Positions 6,604-14,628 of a DNA stretch of 16,924 bases are shown piece by piece. The translations under genes were made by a program, and so were the position numbers. Location of the stretch: contig JANTGL010000020.1 of the NCBI GenBank assembly GCA_024762915.1, positions 1-16,924 of the forward strand. The letters run 5' to 3'. The notes beneath the pieces are model-generated. The model saw only the letters and a list, made by a program, of their open reading frames with translations, searched no databases and had not been told where the DNA came from. Origin of the DNA: Bacteroidales bacterium. GTDB lineage: Bacteria; Bacteroidota; Bacteroidia; Bacteroidales; JAADGE01. Position 1 is the first letter of the stretch, and each line of letters opens with the position of its first letter.

Positions 6604-7740
6604 TTATTTTTTAAAAACGTCTGAAATAACTGATTTTATTCTTTGTTTATCATTGTTGTTTAAATTGCTTCCCGAAGGCAAACACAATCCAATGTCAAAA
6701 AGTTTTTCGGAAACACCGTTTAAATATTTCGGATATTTTTCAAAAACGGGTTGCAGATGCATCGGTTTCCATAGCGGACGTGTTTCAATATTTTCCTTTT
6801 CAAAAGCAAGCCGTAATGTTTCACGAGATATTCCGCCGGTTTTTGTTTCATCAATCAGAATTGTTGTTAACCAAAAGTTGGAATAATAATCGGAATTCGG
6901 TTCTTCGAGTATACTTACTCCTTCAATATCTTTAAAAATATCGGAATAAAATTGATGATTATTTCTTCTGCTTTCAACTCTTTCATTGACAACTTCCAAT
7001 TGTGCACGACCGATACCGGCAACAATATTGCTCATTCTGTAATTATAACCGATTTGCGAATGTTGATAATGCGCTGCGGTATCTCTGGCTTGTGTTGCCA
7101 GAAACCGTGCTTGTTTAATATAATCTTCATTATCTGAAATCAATGCACCGCCACCGGAAGTAGTAATAATTTTATTTCCGTTAAAAGAAAGAATACCGAA
7201 TGTTCCGAAAGTTCCGAGTTTTTTACCTTTATAAGTACTTCCCAGGGCTTCGGCCGCATCTTCAATTACCGGAATTTCATATTTTCCGGCAATTTCCATT
7301 ATCTTATCAATTTTTGAAGGCATTCCGTAAAGATGTACCAAAATAATTACTTTGGGTTTCTTTCCTTTTTCAATTCGCTCTTTGATTGCCGCTTCAAGAA
7401 GTTCAGGCGACATATTCCAAGTTTCTTCTTCAGAATCGACAAATACCGGCTTTGCACATTGATAAACAATCGGATTAACCGATGCCGAAAATGTAAAAGA
7501 TGATACCAAAACTTCATCATCTCGTTTTATTCCGAGAATAATTAATGCTAAATGCAAAGCGGAAGTTCCTGAAGCAAGTGCCGCAACACTTTTAATATTA
7601 AGGTAATTTGCCATATCATTTTCAAACCTGTCAACATTAGGACCCAGAGGAGCAACCCAATTATCGGCAAATGCTTCTTTTATATAATTTATTTCATTTC
7701 CGCACATATGCGGCGATGAAAGCCATATTTTTTCTTTCAT
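6604..7740 (-). CDS. DegT/DnrJ/EryC1/StrS-family sugar aminotransferase (PglE/EpsN-like)
   Basis: This 378-residue PLP-dependent enzyme would transfer an amino group, usually from glutamate, to a 4-keto (or 3-keto) sugar nucleotide. The N-terminus (IWLSSPHMCGNEINYI, then NWVAPLGPNVDRFE) is that of PglE and EpsN, which aminate UDP-4-keto-6-deoxy-GlcNAc. PLP-site features are present: 'ASGTSALHLAL', 'FTFSASVNP', 'VIEDAAEALG', and the Schiff-base lysine Lys190 in SFNGNKIITTSGGG. The C-terminal domain includes 'ETRPLWKPMHLQPVF', conserved in this subgroup. Length is normal for the family. One base separates it from the upstream acetyltransferase gene and one from the downstream membrane-protein gene, so translation is probably coupled. 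Adjacent PglD- and PglC-like genes support an N-acetylated amino-dideoxy sugar product; the substrate is inferred. Confidence 0.88.
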   Translation of the reverse strand: MKEKIWLSSPHMCGNEINYIKEAFADNWVAPLGPNVDRFENDMANYLNIKSVAALASGTSALHLALIILGIKRDDEVLVSSFTFSASVNPIVYQCAKPVFVDSEEETWNMSPELLEAAIKERIEKGKKPKVIILVHLYGMPSKIDKIMEIAGKYEIPVIEDAAEALGSTYKGKKLGTFGTFGILSFNGNKIITTSGGGALISDNEDYIKQARFLATQARDTAAHYQHSQIGYNYRMSNIVAGIGRAQLEVVNERVESRRNNHQFYSDIFKDIEGVSILEEPNSDYYSNFWLTTILIDETKTGGISRETLRLAFEKENIETRPLWKPMHLQPVFEKYPKYLNGVSEKLFDIGLCLPSGSNLNNNDKQRIKSVISDVFKK

Positions 7741-7741
7741 A

Positions 7742-8344
7742 TTACTTTGTTTTAATAATCTTTCCGGGGTTTCCGACTACGGTACAATTATCCGGAATAT
7801 CATTTAAAATAACTGCTCCGGCACCTATGATAACATTAGAACCTATTCTAATATTCGGTATAACGGCTGCTCCGGCACCAATTTGCGTATATTTCCCTAC
7901 TTTAACATTTCCGCAAAGAGTTGCATTCGGAGATATGTGTGAAAAATCATCAATTCTACACTCATGATCTATTGATGAAGCAGTATTAATTATAACATGT
8001 TTACCAATTTCAGTAGCCGTATTAATAACTGCTCCGGGCATAACAACCGTTCCTTCACCAATGTTAACATTTTCTGAAATAATTGCAGTAATGTCTAATG
8101 CTGTTCCAAAATCGACTTTCTCTGAAATTTTATCAACAATTTTTTTTCGTATCAGATTATCTCCGATTGATATTATTAAAGTATCATCTTTAAGAATTTG
8201 TTTATTAAAAGTCCCGAAACATCTGATTCCGGCAACTTCTTTTATCTCAGAGTTATCATCAAATAAACCGTTTATTTCTGTTTCGTTTTTTTTCAGAATA
8301 TCAATAATAACTTTTGCATGTCCCGATGCTCCGTATAAAAACAT
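7742..8344 (-). CDS. PglD/NeuD-type sugar nucleotide N-acetyltransferase (left-handed beta-helix)
   Basis: This 200-residue protein has the two-part layout of the PglD/NeuD family: an N-terminal Rossmann-like domain opening with 'LYGASGHAKVI' (3-13) and binding the nucleotide sugar, then a left-handed beta-helix of hexapeptide repeats from about residue 85 to 185 (for example IGEGTVV, VGKYTQIGAGAAV, IGSNVIIGAGAVI). His127 in SIDHE matches the catalytic base His125 of Campylobacter PglD, and His136 (FSHISP) is also in the expected place. It would use acetyl-CoA to N-acetylate the amino sugar made by the adjacent aminotransferase. It ends one base before that gene's ATG (TAA-T-ATG) and starts one base after the PglC-like gene's stop. 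O-acetylation of another sugar is the alternative. Confidence 0.87.
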   Translation of the reverse strand: MFLYGASGHAKVIIDILKKNETEINGLFDDNSEIKEVAGIRCFGTFNKQILKDDTLIISIGDNLIRKKIVDKISEKVDFGTALDITAIISENVNIGEGTVVMPGAVINTATEIGKHVIINTASSIDHECRIDDFSHISPNATLCGNVKVGKYTQIGAGAAVIPNIRIGSNVIIGAGAVILNDIPDNCTVVGNPGKIIKTK

Positions 8345-8345
8345 A

Positions 8346-8948
8346 TTAATTCCCTTTAAATTTTTCTGCTGTCGCAGAATTAACCGAACTTATTCCTTCA
8401 GATTTAAATACTTTTTTTACTGTCAAAAATAAGATTTTTAAATCGAGTAAAAAAGAAACATTATCAACATACCACACATCGTATTTGAATTTATCCTCCC
8501 AACTTATTGCATTTCTGCCGTTTACCTGTGCCCAACCGGTAATTCCGGGTTTTACTTCATGACGTCTTTTTTGAAAATCATTGTATAATTTCAAATATTC
8601 GGGAAGTAAAGGGCGCGGACCGATTAAAGACATATCTCCTTGTATTACATTCAAAAGTTGCGGAATTTCATCCAGTGATGTTTTTCTGATAAACTTTCCG
8701 ATTTTAGTTAAACGTTTTTCATCGGGTAACAAATTTCCGTTTTCATCTTTTTTGTCATTCATTGTTTTAAACTTAATGACTTTAAAAATTTTGCCGTTTT
8801 TTCCGGGACGTTGTTGGGTGAAAAATATTTTTCCTTTTTTTCCGGTAATCAATAAAAAAAGAATAACTGTAATAAAAACGGGCAAGAGTATAATAAATGC
8901 AATACAAGCAATCAAGGAATCAAATATTTTCTTAAAATAAATATACAT
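8346..8948 (-). CDS. PglC-type phosphoglycosyl transferase (polyprenyl-phosphate sugar-1-phosphate transferase)
   Basis: This 200-residue protein is a small monotopic bacterial sugar transferase, which moves a sugar-1-phosphate from a nucleotide sugar to undecaprenyl phosphate and so starts glycan assembly on the cytoplasmic face of the membrane. It has one hydrophobic N-terminal re-entrant segment (about residues 8-34) with the helix-breaking Pro23, followed by the conserved core: 'QQRPGKNGKIFKVIKFKTM' (45-63), the catalytic Asp93-Glu94 pair in TSLDEIPQLLNV, 'GDMSLIGPRPLLPEY', and 'RHEVKPGITGWAQVNGRNAISWEDKF'. Asp-Glu numbering coincides with Campylobacter PglC. The absence of four extra N-terminal helices separates it from WbaP/WcaJ-type enzymes. 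It is followed one base later by the PglD-like gene and preceded by a GT4 gene, the usual order in such loci. The loaded sugar is inferred to be an acetamido-dideoxy hexose. Confidence 0.92.
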   Translation of the reverse strand: MYIYFKKIFDSLIACIAFIILLPVFITVILFLLITGKKGKIFFTQQRPGKNGKIFKVIKFKTMNDKKDENGNLLPDEKRLTKIGKFIRKTSLDEIPQLLNVIQGDMSLIGPRPLLPEYLKLYNDFQKRRHEVKPGITGWAQVNGRNAISWEDKFKYDVWYVDNVSFLLDLKILFLTVKKVFKSEGISSVNSATAEKFKGN

Positions 8949-8951
8949 AAG

Positions 8952-10166
8952 CTAATCAATGTGTAAAAATTCTGCTAATTTTTCGGTATTGTTTTTAATT
9001 GAATAACGGTTTTCGGCTAATTTACGTGAATTTTCGGCATACCTGACTAATGTCTCACTATCAATTTTGTAAAATGAAATTATTGCATTAACTAAAGCAT
9101 CTTCATCGTTAGGTTTTACAGATATTCCGCATTCAATTTCATTAATCGGATTATTATGATCTCCTTCCGTAGAAACTAATAAAGGATGCCCGGCAGCAAG
9201 ATATTCTGCAAGCTTATTTTCACTTCCGTAAAGGACTTTCCCTGTAGATAAGAATAACACATCAGCTTCAGATAATTTCTCAGGAACTTTATATTTCGGA
9301 ACAGATTTATGCCACTTAATAATTGAAATATTTTTTGTTAAATTTATATAATCATTGCGTTTTTTACCGTCACCGACAATATGAATTTCAATTTTATTTT
9401 TATACTCATCATTAATAGTTTCCGCAGCTTTTAATAATGTTTCTAATCCATGGACAACATCAATACCTCCTAAATACATAACAGAAATTTTATTTTTTTC
9501 TTTTTTATGATAAATACTATTTGAAAAGTTAGTTAATACAACCGAATTCGGTAAATATAAAATCTTGTTATCATTAATATCATAATGATTTTTGAGATAG
9601 GGGGAGGTAAGAGGAGACAAAACAATTATTTTTTGAGATTTTTTTACAGTCATTTTTTCAATATGTCTAAAAACTCGAGATTTCCAAGAACTGTTTGTCC
9701 ATAACTCCATATCAATAAATGTTTGCGGCCACAAATCTCTGATTTCGAAAACAAAAACACTTTTATTTTTTTTAGCCAAAAAAGAACTTGCAAAAGCGGC
9801 AAAAGGATGAACGGTAGATCCTATAATTATATCAGGTTTTTTAACTTTGATCTTTTTTTGAAAAAATAACACTTTATAAGTAAATTGAAATAGATTGATT
9901 ACTCGTTTCCAATTATTTTTTTTATAAGCAATTGTATCTATCCAAACAAAATTAACTCCCTTAACATTTTCAATTACAGTACCTTTTTCATTAATAATAT
10001 ATTTTTTGGAAAGATGATTAAACTTACTTGCAATAATATAAACTTCACATCCGAATTTATGAACTAATTCATTTGCAAAGTCAAAATGCCTTGTTCCGCC
10101 GGCTTCTCGCGGTGGAATTGCATAATGATTAATAATCCAAATAGTTGTTTTTTTATTTTTATTCAT
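8952..10166 (-). CDS. GT4-family glycosyltransferase (WbuB-like)
   Basis: This 404-residue protein has the two Rossmann domains of a GT-B glycosyltransferase. The N-terminal acceptor domain begins 'TIWIINHYAIPPREAGGTRHFDFANEL', a pattern typical of the WbuB-like GT4 group that often neighbours PglC/WcaJ-type initiators. The C-terminal donor domain contains 'KISVMYLGGIDVVHGLETLLKAAE' and the sugar-nucleotide block 'GSENKLAEYLAAGHPLLVS', with Glu321 as the likely ribose-contacting glutamate. It has no signal peptide and should act on the inner face of the membrane, adding a sugar (WbuB itself adds an N-acetylfucosamine) to the lipid-linked precursor. Donor and linkage cannot be assigned. It ends three bases before the PglC-like ATG. 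The 41 bases upstream, toward the other GT gene, hold no clear promoter. Confidence 0.88.
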   Translation of the reverse strand: MNKNKKTTIWIINHYAIPPREAGGTRHFDFANELVHKFGCEVYIIASKFNHLSKKYIINEKGTVIENVKGVNFVWIDTIAYKKNNWKRVINLFQFTYKVLFFQKKIKVKKPDIIIGSTVHPFAAFASSFLAKKNKSVFVFEIRDLWPQTFIDMELWTNSSWKSRVFRHIEKMTVKKSQKIIVLSPLTSPYLKNHYDINDNKILYLPNSVVLTNFSNSIYHKKEKNKISVMYLGGIDVVHGLETLLKAAETINDEYKNKIEIHIVGDGKKRNDYINLTKNISIIKWHKSVPKYKVPEKLSEADVLFLSTGKVLYGSENKLAEYLAAGHPLLVSTEGDHNNPINEIECGISVKPNDEDALVNAIISFYKIDSETLVRYAENSRKLAENRYSIKNNTEKLAEFLHID

Positions 10167-10207
10167 ACTTCAGAAGGTAAAAGTCTTCTATAAGCAATTC
10201 CTTATAA

Positions 10208-11311
10208 TTAAGAAGTACTAATATTATAATAAATCTCAATTAGTTTTTTTTCTTCAACGGCCCAATTATATTTATCAATTACTGCTTTTTGACCGTTTAA
10301 TCCCATTTCTTCCGCTAATTTATCATCATTCAGAATTTTATTAATTGCATCGGCAATTTCTTTCGGATTATAAGGATTAACACATAATCCGCATTTATTT
10401 TCTTCAACAATTTTCTGCCATAACGGTATCTTTGAAGAAATAACCGGAATTCCGGCAAGCATATATTCAAATAATTTTACGGGTAATGCATCTATATAAT
10501 TAATTGTCGGATATAATGTAACCAAACCTATTTTTGATTCTTCATAAATTTCTTTAACTAATTCTCTGCTCGCAAATCCGTGTTCAATCACTTTATTCCA
10601 TGAGCTATAGTTCATAACTTCATTTCTTAATTTATTATCGGTAAATTTTCCGGCAAGATTCAATTTACAATTCGTAAATTCCATTGCCTGAACAATTTCA
10701 GATACACCTCTAATTCCGGCTATTGCACCTACATAACAAACAGCATTTTTTTTATTTTGCCAAATTATATCAGATTTTAATTCTTTAACTATCGGATAAT
10801 TTTTTACTGATTCCGTATTTTTATTAATTTTTAAAAATCTGTTTTTTATAAAATCAGTTGCCGTAATTATATAAGTAAATTTCTTTACATTCTTATTTTC
10901 ATAGCGTTCAAAAATATTTGAAATTATTTTTTTAAGAAATAAATTCAAATACGGTTTACTTAATATCTGAAGAGGTACATCTTCATGAGTATCATAAATT
11001 ACTTTTTTTCCCTTTTTTACTAATTTTTTACCTGTAGAAATTAATTCAGGATCATGAAAATGATAGATATCAGCATCAATCTCTAATGCTTTTGAATAAA
11101 TTTTTGAAGGAGATTTTATCATTCGAAATATTCGGGATTTTTCCTTTCCGACATCATATATTTTAACATTCTCTTTTGTTTCATTGCCATTATCATCTGC
11201 AACAATTAGATAGACATTAAAACCATTTTTCTGCAAACTAATACATTCTTTTATAAAAATTCTTGTATCATAACGAGGGTGAACAGAAGTAAGATGACAT
11301 ATTTTTTTCAT
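10208..11311 (-). CDS. GT4-family glycosyltransferase
   Basis: This 367-residue GT-B glycosyltransferase begins 'KICHLTSVHPRYDTRIFIKECISL', a form common among Bacteroidota GT4 enzymes in polysaccharide loci. The donor-binding domain has 'VCYVGAIAGIRGVSEIVQAMEF', then 'LPVKLFEYMLAGIPVISSKIPLW' with Glu282 as the conserved nucleotide-sugar contact. It would extend the undecaprenyl-linked oligosaccharide in the cytoplasm; donor and acceptor are unknown. Its ATG overlaps the stop of the upstream Wzy-type gene in a 4-base ATGA, implying translational coupling. It differs clearly in N-terminal sequence from the neighbouring WbuB-like enzyme, so the two do not look like a recent duplication. Confidence 0.87.
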   Translation of the reverse strand: MKKICHLTSVHPRYDTRIFIKECISLQKNGFNVYLIVADDNGNETKENVKIYDVGKEKSRIFRMIKSPSKIYSKALEIDADIYHFHDPELISTGKKLVKKGKKVIYDTHEDVPLQILSKPYLNLFLKKIISNIFERYENKNVKKFTYIITATDFIKNRFLKINKNTESVKNYPIVKELKSDIIWQNKKNAVCYVGAIAGIRGVSEIVQAMEFTNCKLNLAGKFTDNKLRNEVMNYSSWNKVIEHGFASRELVKEIYEESKIGLVTLYPTINYIDALPVKLFEYMLAGIPVISSKIPLWQKIVEENKCGLCVNPYNPKEIADAINKILNDDKLAEEMGLNGQKAVIDKYNWAVEEKKLIEIYYNISTS

Positions 11312-12603
11312 ATCCGTTTTTTTTCAGGAAAAATAATAAATGCTAACAATAAAACAAGCCAAAATCCATGTGTAAGGATAACTGTTAAGAATGCAGAACT
11401 TACAAAGGTTATCATGTAAAAAATAAATAACCCGAAATATTTGGAATCTAATTTTATTGAATTTAATAAAGCGAATAATAATGAAAACAACAGTGAAAAT
11501 AAAACGACACCAAAATAACCGAAATTCATAAATCCGTCACTAATTATTCCATTATTTGCACTCATTTCCGGTTTATTAAAATAAACATCTCCAATTATAT
11601 GTGCCGGCATCATATCATTAGAATATTCAATAAAATTTTTAAAAATACTGTGAGATAAATATAAGTAATTATGATTAAAATAATCAAAATAATATTGATT
11701 TAACATTGACGGTACAAAAAAAACGCGCCTGACAAAAAGTGATTTAAATAAATTATTAGTTACAAATGAATCAGGGATATTAATTAAAAGTAAAAGTAAA
11801 AAAATAAAAATCATAGTCAGTTTTATTTTTTTGCCGTAATCTTTTCCGAAGAAATAATAAAAAAGAATTACTACAGGTGTAAAATAAACACTTTTATGAC
11901 CGGAAACTAAAAACAAATATATTAATATCGCTAATGAAAAGAATACAAAAAAATTATTTCTTCTTTTCAGACTATAAACTAAAATAACAGGAATGATTAC
12001 TTTTGCTATCCATCCGAAAGCATATGATGACAAAAAAGAAAGATTACTTTTATATTCACTTCTTACTTCATAAATATCATTTAGTGACAAAACATTTGTA
12101 TCAATATTAAATTTCATATCTAAAAAAATCGGAATAAGAAGAATAACTGCAAAAAATAATAATACATAATATTTTATTGTGTCATCTAAATAAAGTGTTT
12201 TTATCTTAAATTTTATTGTTGAGAATAAAGCAACAATAATAAAAAATGTAACAATCGAATAAAAAACCAATCTTGATCCGTCTGAATACGAATACATTAT
12301 ACTTCCCGGTACAAATATAAGTACTAATAAGAATAAATATAAAGCATATATAAATTGACTTCTTCTATAAATTACAGATAAAACAAATACGAAGAAAATT
12401 AACCATAATTTACTCTCAATATATTTACTGAGTAATAAATGCAAATTAAGACCTATATTCTCATAAAATTTTACAACATAACTTATGTAATAATATTCCA
12501 ACAAAAAATCAACTGCAAAAATTAACAACACAGAAATAATAAAATCTTTGTTTAAAGCTAATTTTATCGGATATATTTTAGTTATATCTGAATGTTCTTT
12601 CAT
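11308..12603 (-). CDS. Wzy-type oligosaccharide repeat-unit polymerase (polytopic membrane protein)
   Basis: This 431-residue, strongly hydrophobic protein appears to have about ten or more membrane-spanning segments separated by short charged loops. No short catalytic motif exists for Wzy polymerases; the call rests on length, topology, position between a Wzx flippase and glycosyltransferases, and family-like stretches such as 'VRSEYKSNLSFLSSYAFGWIAKVIIP', 'LFLVSGHKSVYFTPVVILFYYFFG' and 'GIISDGFMNFGYFGVVLFSLLF' near the C-terminus, which occur in O-antigen/repeat-unit polymerases. It would join flipped undecaprenyl-linked repeat units at the periplasmic face. One base separates it from the flippase stop codon, and its own stop overlaps the next ATG. 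Codon use is very AT-rich, as is common in such genes. A second polymerase/ligase-type protein ends the operon, so which one polymerises is not settled. Confidence 0.75.
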   Translation of the reverse strand: MKEHSDITKIYPIKLALNKDFIISVLLIFAVDFLLEYYYISYVVKFYENIGLNLHLLLSKYIESKLWLIFFVFVLSVIYRRSQFIYALYLFLLVLIFVPGSIMYSYSDGSRLVFYSIVTFFIIVALFSTIKFKIKTLYLDDTIKYYVLLFFAVILLIPIFLDMKFNIDTNVLSLNDIYEVRSEYKSNLSFLSSYAFGWIAKVIIPVILVYSLKRRNNFFVFFSLAILIYLFLVSGHKSVYFTPVVILFYYFFGKDYGKKIKLTMIFIFLLLLLINIPDSFVTNNLFKSLFVRRVFFVPSMLNQYYFDYFNHNYLYLSHSIFKNFIEYSNDMMPAHIIGDVYFNKPEMSANNGIISDGFMNFGYFGVVLFSLLFSLLFALLNSIKLDSKYFGLFIFYMITFVSSAFLTVILTHGFWLVLLLAFIIFPEKKRI

Positions 12604-12604
12604 C

Positions 12605-13987
12605 TTAAATTTGTGTAAGAATAATTCTTAAAAGAATTAAAAATATTACAGTCGGAAACACATATTTTAATATTACAAAAATTATTTTATATAAATTTAT
12701 CTTTGCAATTTTTCCAATTACAAGTAAATATAAAAATCTCAAAATAAATCCGGATAAAACATACCAAAATACAGCAATATAATCGTTTTCGGTTTTTATT
12801 GAAACAATAATCAATAAACTTATTCTGCTTACAAAAGTTACAAAATTAAAAATTAAATTGGTTCTCTGACGTTCGTAAACAGCAAATAAAGTGGTCAAGG
12901 GAGATGATAAAAATATCATAAAAATCCACAAACTGAATATACGCGAATACTTTCCGGCAATTATCCATTCTTTCCCGAAAACAAACGGGAAAATAAAATC
13001 ACCAAATATACCGACAACAGCAAGCGGAATAAAAGAAATTAATACTAATTTTTTAAAAACACCAAATGTAAAAATCGCAATATCTTTACCTTCGTTTTTT
13101 ATATCATTAGCTTTTTTAAAAAAAGCTTGTCCCATCGAAAATGCCAATAAAGAAAAAGGTAAGAGTAAAATTTTATATGCAAACGAGAAATGTCCGGTAA
13201 TATTCTCACCGAAAAATTGAGTTATAATAATAATCGGCAATTGAACGGATAAAACATTTAATAATTCCGACCAAATATCAAACAAGGGAAATTTTTTATA
13301 CCGCCGTGAAAGTGCAAGAATTTTAATTCGTTTAACATCTTTAAAACTTCCTTTAAATTCTATTAACATTTTACGAAAAAGAAAAAGCATTGAACTTAAT
13401 TGTCCGAATATCCAACCGAAAACCAGTCCGTAACCGCTCTTATCAATTATCCCGGAAGTTAAGCTGATTGCTGAATTAGAAGATGTCGCTACAACTTTCG
13501 ACACCGCAATATTTTTAAACTTATTACTTCTGTTAAACCAATAATTAAGAGCTTTGTATACGCCTAAAGAAAATACGGATAAGGGTAAAAAATATAACAA
13601 TCCTGAAATTCTGACATTACCGGATAATTCCGTAATTTGTTTATTAAAAAGAATAACGACAATTAAAATAACAAGGCTTATTAAAACAGAAATTATAAAA
13701 CTTAACGAAAACAAATTAACAGCATCTTCATTTTTTTTCGGTAACATAATTGCCAATTCATATCTTCCGGTAGCAAAAACTGCCAGAACTGATGCAAAAC
13801 TCATATATAAAGCCAACACACCAAAATCTCCGGGTGTATATAATCGAGTTAAGAAAGGGGATATTAAAACAGGAATTATTTGAGCGACAGTTGTTCCGGT
13901 AAAAAGTGTCAGCGAATTTTTAATAAAATCCGATTTATTGATATATTTTTTAATTCTTTTAATCATCTTCAAATAATGAATTATCAA
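12605..13987 (-). CDS. wzx: Wzx-type lipid-linked oligosaccharide flippase (MOP/polysaccharide biosynthesis protein family)
   Basis: This 460-residue membrane protein has the alternating hydrophobic segments of a MATE-like MOP exporter, probably 12 or more helices. The diagnostic N-terminal stretch is 'NSLTLFTGTTVAQIIPVLISPFLTRLYTPGDFGVLALYMSFASVLAVFATGRYELAIMLP', which I recognise from Wzx and related O-antigen flippases (quoted here as separate key blocks: NSLTLFTGTTVAQ, SPFLTRLYTPGDFG, GRYELAIMLP). It would translocate the undecaprenyl-PP-linked repeat unit from the cytoplasmic to the periplasmic leaflet. Two starts are possible: 13987 and Met8 at 13966, whose MIKRIKKY is also a normal N-terminus. 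It follows rfbC by 13 bases (or 34 with the later start) and precedes the Wzy-type gene by one base. Confidence 0.9.
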   Translation of the reverse strand: MIIHYLKMIKRIKKYINKSDFIKNSLTLFTGTTVAQIIPVLISPFLTRLYTPGDFGVLALYMSFASVLAVFATGRYELAIMLPKKNEDAVNLFSLSFIISVLISLVILIVVILFNKQITELSGNVRISGLLYFLPLSVFSLGVYKALNYWFNRSNKFKNIAVSKVVATSSNSAISLTSGIIDKSGYGLVFGWIFGQLSSMLFLFRKMLIEFKGSFKDVKRIKILALSRRYKKFPLFDIWSELLNVLSVQLPIIIITQFFGENITGHFSFAYKILLLPFSLLAFSMGQAFFKKANDIKNEGKDIAIFTFGVFKKLVLISFIPLAVVGIFGDFIFPFVFGKEWIIAGKYSRIFSLWIFMIFLSSPLTTLFAVYERQRTNLIFNFVTFVSRISLLIIVSIKTENDYIAVFWYVLSGFILRFLYLLVIGKIAKINLYKIIFVILKYVFPTVIFLILLRIILTQI

Positions 13988-14000
13988 TAATAAACCGGAT

Positions 14001-14567
14001 TTATTTTAAGCAATCTCTAGTTGTGAAAAATTCTTTTTCATTAAAAAAGTTCATTTTTTTATCTTTTCCCGAAAGTTTCAATAATTCTTCGGGTAGTTTC
14101 CAATCGATATTTAATTCCAAATCATTATAAATAATTCCGTCATCAAAATCAGGTGCATAAATATTATCAACTTTATATTGAAAAATTGCCGTTTCGCTTA
14201 ACACGACAAATCCGTGAGCAAATCCGCGAGGAACAAAAAATTGGCGTTTATTTTCCTCAGAAAGAAATACGGCAACATGTTGTCCGAAAGTCGGAGAATC
14301 CGTTCTAATATCTATGGCAACATCAAGAACCTCTCCGACAACAGCTCTTACAAGTTTTGCTTGTGTATAAGGCGGACGTTGAAAATGCATACCTCTCAAA
14401 ACCCCTCTGCCCGATTTCGATTCATTTTCCTGAACAAAATTTATTTTCCCGATTTCCTTTTCAAATTCGTCTTTTCGAAAGGATTCGAAAAAATAACCTC
14501 TTTCATCTCCGTGAATGACAGGTTCTATAATTACTAAATCGGGGATTTGTGTTTTTATGAACTTCAT
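14001..14567 (-). CDS. rfbC: dTDP-4-dehydrorhamnose 3,5-epimerase
   Basis: This 188-residue cupin-fold enzyme epimerises C3 and C5 of dTDP-4-keto-6-deoxy-glucose, the third step of dTDP-L-rhamnose synthesis. Motifs of RmlC are intact: 'HGDERGYFFESFRKDEF' (19-35), 'GVLRGMHFQ' with the catalytic base His61, 'GEVLDVAIDIR' (78-88), 'VPRGFAHGF' (112-120) and Tyr131, the expected acid. Length is standard. In the operon it lies between the flippase and the four-helix-bundle gene, with an unusual 61-base gap upstream. RfbB and RfbD are not in the window. A related dTDP-sugar epimerase with other regiospecificity is possible but the full RmlC residue set favours the standard enzyme. Confidence 0.94.
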   Translation of the reverse strand: MKFIKTQIPDLVIIEPVIHGDERGYFFESFRKDEFEKEIGKINFVQENESKSGRGVLRGMHFQRPPYTQAKLVRAVVGEVLDVAIDIRTDSPTFGQHVAVFLSEENKRQFFVPRGFAHGFVVLSETAIFQYKVDNIYAPDFDDGIIYNDLELNIDWKLPEELLKLSGKDKKMNFFNEKEFFTTRDCLK

Positions 14568-14577
14568 TATATAAATA

Positions 14578-14597
14578 GTTTAGAAGTTTAATAGTTT
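14578..14597 (+). repeat. Left arm of an imperfect inverted repeat flanking the four-helix-bundle gene
   Basis: The sequence GTTTAGAAGTTTAATAGTTT matches the reverse complement of 15018-15037 at 17 of 20 positions. It sits in the 61-base gap between rfbC and the four-helix-bundle gene. Both arms are AT-rich and low in complexity, so chance similarity is a real alternative. Confidence 0.5.
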
Positions 14598-14628
14598 TTA
14601 GTTTAACAGATTATTCGGTATTACCCGG

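Noticed and set aside
8061..8432. Open frame on the plus strand antisense to the acetyltransferase gene, and similar antisense frames elsewhere
   Set aside because: These overlap well-supported genes, show no recognisable family and have the composition of shadow frames.
10172..10189. Hairpin AGAAG/CTTCT between the two glycosyltransferase genes
   Set aside because: Only five base pairs around an 8-base loop with no U-tract; expected by chance at this composition.
8952..11311. The two adjacent GT4 genes as a tandem duplication
   Set aside because: N-terminal domains and lengths (404 versus 367 residues) differ clearly; only general GT4 features are shared.
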